DNA of 37,098 nucleotides from an uncultured Butyricicoccus sp. (GTDB lineage Bacteria; Bacillota; Clostridia; Oscillospirales; Butyricicoccaceae), in assembly GCA_910584935.1 (NCBI GenBank), contig CAJUDU010000021.1:1-37098 (forward strand), written 5' to 3'. The first letter of the stretch is position 1. Each line of letters begins with the position of its first letter. The notes under the pieces are model-generated. The model had not been told where the DNA came from. It saw only the letters and a list, made by a program, of their open reading frames with translations, and searched no databases. Shown in pieces: positions 31,546 to 37,098 of this stretch. The translations under genes and the position numbers were made by a program.

Positions 31546-32193
31546 TTATTCAACATCCTGCACGGTTTCTATACCGTTTTCACGATAAGTATAAACCGTA
31601 AAGCCATTGTATGATAACTCGCCGTCTTCCCCTTCCCCAATGCAGCTTGACGCGTAAGAACGGCTATTGGGCGAACCGATTGCCGCAATCAAACTGGATG
31701 CACTCTGCCCAATATAAGAAGACGCTGTGTCTTTTGATGCGGCTGGTGCTGGCGCTGGTTCGGGTTCCGGTTCAGGCGTTGGGGCTGGTTGTGGTGCGGG
31801 GGCTGGTTCTGGTTGCGGCGCAGGCTGTGCAGCTGGTTCTGATCTGGTTGTTGCTTTTTGGGGCTGCTCTGTTTCAGGCTTTTTTTCCGGCGCTGCGGGC
31901 TGTTGTGCCGCTGGCTGCGGTGCGGCGGCTGCGGCGGCAGGCTGTGGAGTTTCCTGTTGTACAGGCGCTGGCGTATCTGGCGTTACCGTACCGCTGGCGG
32001 CGGCAGAAGACGCTGCTGATGATGCCTGCTGTGTTGGCGGCGTACCAACCGAGCTGGATGCGCCTGCTTTTGATTTTGCTGCGTCATCTGCTCCGACAGA
32101 AGATGATGCCGCTGGCTGTTTATTGCCGCAGGCTGTCAGCATGACAGCGGAAAGTGATAATGCTGCCAAAACAGTAATAAATGATTTTTTCAT
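31546..32193 (-). CDS. Pro/Ala/Glu-rich lipoprotein
   Basis: A 215-residue surface lipoprotein. The signal peptide MKKSFITVLAALSLSAVMLTACGN has the lipobox LTAC with Cys22. Residues 30-155 are low-complexity Ala/Ser, then Pro/Ala/Glu/Gln, including PEPEPEPAPAP. This is an extended, negatively charged spacer able to cross the cell wall. The last about 60 residues form a small conserved-looking domain: SYIGQSASSLIAAIGSPNS, SSCIGEGEDGELSYNGF and TVYTYRENG. This reads like the small BamE/SmpA-like domains found in clostridial lipoproteins. AAAAGGAG precedes ATG. It is the last gene of the SLH-MBOAT-AlgJ operon, starting 15 bases after the AlgJ-like stop. It probably displays its domain outside the membrane; function unknown. 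Confidence 0.88.
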   Translation of the reverse strand: MKKSFITVLAALSLSAVMLTACGNKQPAASSSVGADDAAKSKAGASSSVGTPPTQQASSAASSAAASGTVTPDTPAPVQQETPQPAAAAAAPQPAAQQPAAPEKKPETEQPQKATTRSEPAAQPAPQPEPAPAPQPAPTPEPEPEPAPAPAASKDTASSYIGQSASSLIAAIGSPNSRSYASSCIGEGEDGELSYNGFTVYTYRENGIETVQDVE

Positions 32194-32208
32194 AAATAAT
32201 TCTCCTTT

Positions 32209-33606
32209 TTATGCAACCGCCTGATAAGGCGTTTGATATAAAATTCCATCCGCAAAATATAATACAGCGGCTTGCTGATATGCCGCACGTGGCACATATG
32301 CGGTAAATGGTATTTTCCCTTGTCCGGCAGGACTGGCTTCATAAAGCATATCATCAAGCTGTATATAAACTGGTGAATGTGCATCCACCTTGCCAGATAA
32401 TGTACCCGTAAAATGTAAATAGCCTTCCAGCATCCCATCATCTGTTATGGAAAACGCTGCTTCTGCCTGCCCAATGGGCGGCATTTGTGATAGGATACGC
32501 AGTGGCGCTGGGAAAATTGGGGCGCGTGTGGCAAGCCAGTCTAAATTACGTTCTACAATTTCAATCAGCATAGTATCCGCATCAGAAGCATCCAGCAATG
32601 AAAGCTGATATGGCATTGCACGGGAAAAAATACAATGTCCATACGCATCTGCCAAAAACGGATATAATGCATTGCCAAAAGAATCCCGGAACATAAACAA
32701 ACTGCCTGATTTCAATGGATTTTGCGTTTCTATATATTGATCCTCAACACTATGGAAATTACTGCTGTATGAAAAAACAGGCTGCCGCTGATATTGTACA
32801 TTTTCATCCAGTTCCTTACCTGCGGGATACAGCATCTCATAAAGATCCCCTTTGTGATTTTGACAAAATACATAATCTCCAGGGAAAAATAATGTTTGAT
32901 CCGTTTTGCCTAATGCGCTCATCAATGTGTCATGTGCCAGCGCCGCACCACGCGCATTCCAATGGGAATCCAGCCGGTGATATAAAAATTCATATGCTGC
33001 TGTGTCATCCTGCGCACGCTGGTCACGCAGTGCCGCAAACAAATCGACATAAGCAATGCCTTCTTCTTCTAGAAGCGGCGTTAACCGGTTAATATCCGTC
33101 TGCCGGTCTAATGGCCGCCCAATATCTGGCAGATATTCTGGATATAATGATGCTTTATTGGGCGCAACAGTGACAAACAGCCGTATGCCGCGTGCCGTTA
33201 GGTATTCCTGCATCAGTGCAATGGTATGGGCTGCACCATATAATTGCCGCTGTGACAATGGTTCGGTATGCAAATAATCTGCCGCGGTCTGCTGATAAAA
33301 TAACCAGCCTTCTTTGCCCAATAATACGCTGTCTTCAGTGGACACATGGAACAGAGCGGCATTCAATGCTGCGTTTGCAGTAATCATTTGCTGCCGAAAG
33401 GCAAAATGGTCAGCAATATAATCTGTTGCTTGTTGAAAAACTTCCAGATTTATTTTGCCATCTGCTGTTGTAAGTGTTGGGACAGGTGCAAGCCGTTGGT
33501 TTGCTGTCGCCTGCCCTTCTGGCAGCAAAAACATCCCCACTGCTGGAAGCAGGCAGGCACACATGAATGCTGCTATGGCAAGGTTTGCTTTGGTTTGTAA
33601 ATTCAT
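32209..33606 (-). CDS. AlgJ/AlgX-like (or DHHW) SGNH-type protein, O-acylation partner
   Basis: The 465-residue protein has an N-terminal membrane anchor or uncleaved signal (NLAIAAFMCACLLPAVGMFLL) and an extracellular SGNH-hydrolase-like domain. The opening ANQRLAPVP, then IADHFAFRQQM and LLGKEGWLFYQ near residue 95, is shared by AlgJ/AlgX and the clostridial DHHW family. The catalytic-type residues are D and H in LDSHWNARGA near 215 and the Ser of FRDSFGNALYPF near 310. Such proteins receive acyl groups moved across the membrane by an MBOAT protein and place them on extracellular polysaccharide. ATG 33606 follows GGGTG by six bases; a GTG at 33627 right after the MBOAT stop is in frame but lacks a site. 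Located directly downstream of the MBOAT gene. Confidence 0.85.
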   Translation of the reverse strand: MNLQTKANLAIAAFMCACLLPAVGMFLLPEGQATANQRLAPVPTLTTADGKINLEVFQQATDYIADHFAFRQQMITANAALNAALFHVSTEDSVLLGKEGWLFYQQTAADYLHTEPLSQRQLYGAAHTIALMQEYLTARGIRLFVTVAPNKASLYPEYLPDIGRPLDRQTDINRLTPLLEEEGIAYVDLFAALRDQRAQDDTAAYEFLYHRLDSHWNARGAALAHDTLMSALGKTDQTLFFPGDYVFCQNHKGDLYEMLYPAGKELDENVQYQRQPVFSYSSNFHSVEDQYIETQNPLKSGSLFMFRDSFGNALYPFLADAYGHCIFSRAMPYQLSLLDASDADTMLIEIVERNLDWLATRAPIFPAPLRILSQMPPIGQAEAAFSITDDGMLEGYLHFTGTLSGKVDAHSPVYIQLDDMLYEASPAGQGKIPFTAYVPRAAYQQAAVLYFADGILYQTPYQAVA

Positions 33607-33627
33607 GAAAAACACCCGAAATTTCAC

Positions 33628-35028
33628 TTAAAACTGAAAGTAAATAAAGGGGTTAAAGGTTGTTCCAGCCAGCACCAGCACACTCCATGCAAACAATGCA
33701 CCATATGCCAGCGTTTTAGCAATATCCCGCGCAAGCACTGGCATTCTCTCGCCAACCAAGGCAAAAACTTTCTGCGGCAATCCTGCCGCAAAGCATATGC
33801 CTGCCAGCAAAAGGAACACTGTCCGTGCATCCAACAAAGCAATAAGCTGTAATGTATTGACTGCGGTACACTGAAACCCTGTAAACATTGTGGCAAATAT
33901 CCGCCCTGCGCTGCTCAAATAATCCGCCCGGAATAAAGTAAACCCTAGAATTACCACAAACATCGTATAGATATGCCCAAACCAACATTCCCGCAGGCGT
34001 TTCGGGATGATTCCGATATCCTCAAGCGTTGCAAACAAGCCATGCCACAATCCCCAAAGGATGAACGTCCAATTTGCGCCATGCCATAACCCTGTTGCAA
34101 AAAACACAAGAAATTTATTGATATCGGTACGGATTTTCCCTTTCCGATTGCCGCCAAGCGGGATATATACATAATCCCGAAACCAAGATGACAATGAAAT
34201 ATGCCAACGCCGCCAAAACTCCCGAATGGAACGGGCAGTATAAGGCAAGTTGAAGTTTTCCAGAAACGAAAAACCAAATATCCGCCCCAAACCAATTGCC
34301 ATATCGCTGTACCCACTGAAATCAAAATAAATTTGCAGAGTATAACAAACCGCGCCCAGCCATGCCAACCGGAAATCTAACGCTGATTGTGCAAAAACCA
34401 CATCCGCAACCTGCCCTGCTGTATTGGCAATCAATAATTTTTTTGCGAAACCAAGGATAAATCGCTGCAAACCAGACAGGGTAAGCCAAGGGGTTAAAGT
34501 ACGGCTGTCAATCTGTTGTGACACATCATGATATTTGATAATAGGCCCAGCAATAAGCTGTGGAAAAAATGAAATATACAACAGTAGTTTTGCAGGGTTA
34601 TGCGTCCCACTTTGCGGATCACGATAAACATCAATCACATAGCTAAGCCCTTGAAAGGTATAAAATGAAATGCCAATTGGCAGCACAAGACCTACAGACG
34701 GCAAATTCATTCCGGATAAGCTGTTCCAAATGCTGGTCAGAAAATCCAAATACTTAAATGCCCCTAATGCCAACAGATTAATTATCACCGCAAACCCGGC
34801 AATCCATTTGCGATATTTAGCCGTATTTTGCAGCCATAACCCAAATAGGAAATTTGCAAGCACACTGACAAGCAGCAACAGGACATAACCTGGTTGTCCG
34901 AATCCATAAAACACCAAGCTGGCAAGCGCAAGCCAGCCATTGCGCAACAGCTGGACTGGCAGCAAACGGTAAACAAGATATGTAACCGGCAGGAATAAGA
35001 ATAAAAAAATTGCAGAACTGAAAACCAT
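33628..35028 (-). CDS. MBOAT-family O-acyltransferase (AlgI/DltB-like)
   Basis: A 466-residue polytopic membrane protein, the usual size for AlgI/PatA-type membrane-bound O-acyltransferases. The start MVFSSAIFLFLFLPVTYLVYRL is characteristic. The core has SFYTFQGLSYVIDVYR near residue 125, FDFSGYSDMAIGLGRIFGF near 235, and FWRRWHISLSSWFRDYVYIPLGG near 268. The catalytic histidine lies in FATGLWHGANWTFILWGLWHG near 325. It takes an acyl group (commonly acetyl) from a cytoplasmic donor and moves it to the outer face. Five bases after the transglutaminase-like gene, with a weak ribosome binding site, so it is translationally coupled. The target polymer is unknown. Confidence 0.93.
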   Translation of the reverse strand: MVFSSAIFLFLFLPVTYLVYRLLPVQLLRNGWLALASLVFYGFGQPGYVLLLLVSVLANFLFGLWLQNTAKYRKWIAGFAVIINLLALGAFKYLDFLTSIWNSLSGMNLPSVGLVLPIGISFYTFQGLSYVIDVYRDPQSGTHNPAKLLLYISFFPQLIAGPIIKYHDVSQQIDSRTLTPWLTLSGLQRFILGFAKKLLIANTAGQVADVVFAQSALDFRLAWLGAVCYTLQIYFDFSGYSDMAIGLGRIFGFSFLENFNLPYTARSIREFWRRWHISLSSWFRDYVYIPLGGNRKGKIRTDINKFLVFFATGLWHGANWTFILWGLWHGLFATLEDIGIIPKRLRECWFGHIYTMFVVILGFTLFRADYLSSAGRIFATMFTGFQCTAVNTLQLIALLDARTVFLLLAGICFAAGLPQKVFALVGERMPVLARDIAKTLAYGALFAWSVLVLAGTTFNPFIYFQF

Positions 35029-35033
35029 GCGAA

Positions 35034-36761
35034 TTATTTCTCGTAAATAAACGGTGTATGCCCAGCAAGCATTTTGAACATATCATAAGAATAATTGCCA
35101 CGACGGCGATATGACATTTCTAATTCAGTATCAAACATATAATTGACACCATCCAGCCGGATTTCTACCCAGCCATGTGGACGGCGATTGCGCCCAACCA
35201 GCCCAACAACAGTATTTGCATCAACGCCCAGTTCACGCACCAGCATGTAATAGCCTGCTGCATAGCTGAAACAGTTACCCTTGCCGGTTTCCAGGAATGT
35301 TGCTGCATATTCCGGTTCCCAACCGACCTGTCCTTTGGTGACGTGTGCGCGCCCCAGATAAACAAAATTATCGCGCACATAATTATAAAGCGCACGCAAT
35401 TTTTGTTCCAATGTCATTGTATCATTGGTCGTTTGACGAATAACATCGGTCAACATGGTATCCAGTGCCGCATAGCCAGTAGTATACCGTCCATTTTCAT
35501 CGAAAGTATAGCTATCCATTGTCACAGAACGCAGGAACATCCCATCCTGTACACGGTAAAGCCATCCATCAATGCTGTAATAACCATTGGCAAGCTGATT
35601 GCGTTCAGTTTCAATGCTTGTCCAGCGTTCGCCGCCCGCAGCGGCTTCATGCCCATGGGTTACAGTAGCTTCCATAATCTGTGTATATGCCCAATGAGAT
35701 TTCGGCACATCTGGGAATAAACGCAGGTTTTCTGCTGAAGCAATTGCGTTTGCATCTGGTGTGCGCCCTAACAGACGGTTAAATACTGCCGCCGCTTCTG
35801 CACGAGTCATAGCATCACCCGGCGCAAATGTCCCATCCGTATGCCCAGTGAAAATACCGCTGGCTGCTGCGGTGCTAATTGCGGTATGCGCCCAATGTGA
35901 TGCCGGGACATCAGGATATGTTACTGGTTTTTGTGCCGCTGGCAGGAAATTTGCCAACATAACGGCACATTCCGCACGGGAAATCGGTGCATCGGGACGA
36001 AAATTCCCTTTTTCATCCCCATTCATAATGCCAAGGGCTGCAAGCCCTTCCGCAGCTTTTGCATACCAGGCATCTGTGGGTACATCCGCAAGGGATTTCC
36101 CTTGTACTGGCACATCTACCAACAAAGTATACAGCACCTGTGCGATTTCCGCACGAGTTATAGTATTATATGGCTGGAATAATCCTTTGGTATTGCCATT
36201 CATAAACTTTGTATGTGAATCAGTTTTCAGCGCTGGCGCATAAACTGCGGTAAGGGTTAAACTGTTCCGCACCTCAATTTCTGTGGGATTGACCCGGTTT
36301 CCTTCTGTGTCTTTCCAGCCTATGATATCTGCCGCATCTGGCACACGGGCTGGATGATAACCGTCCGCGACTTCTTCTGTTGTCTGACCGGCTTTGGTCA
36401 CATAAGTCACAATATGGACAGCCTGTGGCGTATCTGTATCACCTGACTTATCATCATCTGCTTTATCTGTGTCACCAGATTCATCTTCATTCTGTGCTTT
36501 ATCTGCGTCGCCAGATTCGCCTTCATCCTGCGCTTTATCTGCACCGCTGGATGTATCATTATCCTTGACTTTATCAGTATCACTGACCTTATCCGTTTTA
36601 TCCGTTTTATCTGCTTCATCTGCGGACGACCCCTGCCCTGGTTGGGTTTCCGCCTGCACCGTCTTATCTGGATCAGCTTCCGCCGCAAATGCCTGTACAG
36701 GCATTGTGCTAAGCAGTAATGCCGCTGCCAAAATACCTGCAAAAAACTTTCTTTGCTGCAT
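35034..36761 (-). CDS. SLH-domain surface protein with transglutaminase-like domain
   Basis: A 575-residue secreted protein. Order: signal peptide (1-27, ending VQAFAA), acidic Asp/Lys/Ser repeat region (28-112), a small beta domain (VHIVTYVTKAG..., 113-175), three SLH repeats (about 180-340), and a transglutaminase-like domain. The SLH repeats include NTITRAEIAQVLY, APISRAECAVML and DAMTRAEAAAVF. The triad is C497 in GKGNCFSYA, H529 in RPHGWVEI and D544 in FDTELE. The SLH repeats anchor it to a pyruvylated secondary cell-wall polymer. The domain could be a cysteine peptidase, cross-linker or cyclic-type transglutaminase-like enzyme acting at the wall. It leads the operon with MBOAT, AlgJ-like and lipoprotein genes. 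The acidic linker is built from 12-residue repeats. Confidence 0.92.
   Translation of the reverse strand: MQQRKFFAGILAAALLLSTMPVQAFAAEADPDKTVQAETQPGQGSSADEADKTDKTDKVSDTDKVKDNDTSSGADKAQDEGESGDADKAQNEDESGDTDKADDDKSGDTDTPQAVHIVTYVTKAGQTTEEVADGYHPARVPDAADIIGWKDTEGNRVNPTEIEVRNSLTLTAVYAPALKTDSHTKFMNGNTKGLFQPYNTITRAEIAQVLYTLLVDVPVQGKSLADVPTDAWYAKAAEGLAALGIMNGDEKGNFRPDAPISRAECAVMLANFLPAAQKPVTYPDVPASHWAHTAISTAAASGIFTGHTDGTFAPGDAMTRAEAAAVFNRLLGRTPDANAIASAENLRLFPDVPKSHWAYTQIMEATVTHGHEAAAGGERWTSIETERNQLANGYYSIDGWLYRVQDGMFLRSVTMDSYTFDENGRYTTGYAALDTMLTDVIRQTTNDTMTLEQKLRALYNYVRDNFVYLGRAHVTKGQVGWEPEYAATFLETGKGNCFSYAAGYYMLVRELGVDANTVVGLVGRNRRPHGWVEIRLDGVNYMFDTELEMSYRRRGNYSYDMFKMLAGHTPFIYEK
36460..36564 (-). 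repeat. 36-bp tandem repeat in the SLH protein gene
   Basis: Units at 36460-36495 and 36496-36531 are close copies; a third, diverged partial copy follows to about 36564, and a weaker one precedes. They encode 12-residue acidic repeats of type DKAQ-x-E-x-ESGD. In-frame units mean the copy number can change without breaking the gene. Confidence 0.7.
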
Positions 36762-37098
36762 AAAAAAAGTCCCCCAATATTAAAGATTTGCCGTTTTGCC
36801 TACCCTGTAAAATACATGAGCCGACAAAACATTTCATATTTAATTATTACACGTCAAGACTGGATTGTCAATAAAAGCATCCCAATATCTTTCATAAAAA
36901 GCGCTGTTATTTCACAAATATAACGCGTGTTTATAATTAAAGTACAGGTAAGATATAAAACACCAATTCTCTTTTGTATTTTTATTGCATTTTCCCATTT
37001 TCTATTTACGTTAAAGGTTATCCAATATCAAAATGGCAGCATGATAGCGATACAGAGAAACATCCACCAGAAACCATTTTTATCCCGCCATCATAAGG
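36762..37098 (-). promoter_or_regulatory. Upstream region and promoter of the envelope operon
   Basis: AT-rich, no gene seen. A promoter candidate on the minus strand is TTGACA (36866-36871), a 16-bp spacer and TAATAA (36844-36849); it leaves a leader of about 75 nt. The ribosome binding site is GGGGGAC before ATG at 36761. An imperfect palindrome (GCGCTGTTAT...ATAACGCG, 36901-36927) lies upstream of the -35 and may be an operator. Nothing else is evident up to the window end. Confidence 0.5.

Noticed and set aside
31727..32224. Gly/Ala/Cys-rich ORF opposite the lipoprotein
   Set aside because: It is the antisense of the Pro/Ala/Glu-rich linker codons; the minus strand has signal peptide, lipobox and RBS.
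36460..36564. Repeats as a possible CRISPR array
   Set aside because: Units are adjacent with no spacers, lie in frame within a protein gene and encode an acidic repeat.
36780..36830. GGCAAAACGGCAAA in the envelope operon leader as a GGCAAA-type c-di-GMP riboswitch
   Set aside because: Only a short direct repeat is present; the conserved aptamer blocks and pairing are missing.

Overview
The window looks like a chromosomal segment of a Gram-positive, anaerobic member of the Clostridia, probably an Oscillospirales-type gut commensal. This rests on the CtsR-McsA-McsB-ClpC stress operon with CtsR heptad boxes, a 2[4Fe-4S] ferredoxin, the long Firmicutes-type GalT, an orphan methyltransferase corrinoid protein, SLH-domain surface proteins, and strong AGGAGG-type ribosome binding sites. 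I see no phage, transposase, integrase, CRISPR, rRNA or tRNA. The species assignment is inference only.

Layout. (1) 1-2700: yebC (+), convergent with a CPA2-type Na+/H+ antiporter (-), then a 56-codon ferredoxin (-). (2) 2830-7580: ctsR-mcsA-mcsB-clpC behind a sigma-A promoter flanked by two CtsR boxes; it ends in a dispersed palindromic element and a terminator. (3) 7580-17780: alpha-galactoside use. A LacI regulator, a GPH-family sugar:cation symporter, a GH36 alpha-galactosidase, a divergent AraC regulator and galK-galE-galT form a complete route from raffinose- or melibiose-type sugars to galactose-1-phosphate and UDP-sugars. (4) 17780-18290: a small acidic protein behind a leader hairpin that looks like a terminator. 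(5) 18300-19600 (-): a cobalamin riboswitch with its own promoter and terminator, and about 345 nt further on an orphan corrinoid protein. (6) 19677-23515 (-): MocR regulator, AEC transporter, DegV and a MarR regulator with a FabT-like operator over its own promoter. (7) 23600-27500 (+): an unrecognised 205-residue protein, then a pantothenate operon (panG-type ketopantoate reductase, panB, panC, panD) with a two-hairpin leader. (8) 27530-29770 (-): DUF342/FapA protein and a CheY-like receiver. (9) 29880-31450 (+): a ROK repressor followed by a decayed C-terminal piece of a UroD-like methyltransferase. (10) 31500-36870 (-): an envelope operon of SLH-transglutaminase-like protein, MBOAT O-acyltransferase, AlgJ/DHHW-like partner and a Pro/Ala-rich lipoprotein.

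The best candidates for something little described are the SLH/transglutaminase + MBOAT + AlgJ-like + lipoprotein operon; the riboswitch-controlled orphan corrinoid protein (with a UroD-like remnant elsewhere in the window); the hairpin between promoter and ribosome binding site of the small acidic gene; and the tandem dyads upstream of the ferredoxin. No homology search or folding program was run. Family calls come from motifs read directly from translations, and promoter, operator and terminator calls from inspection.
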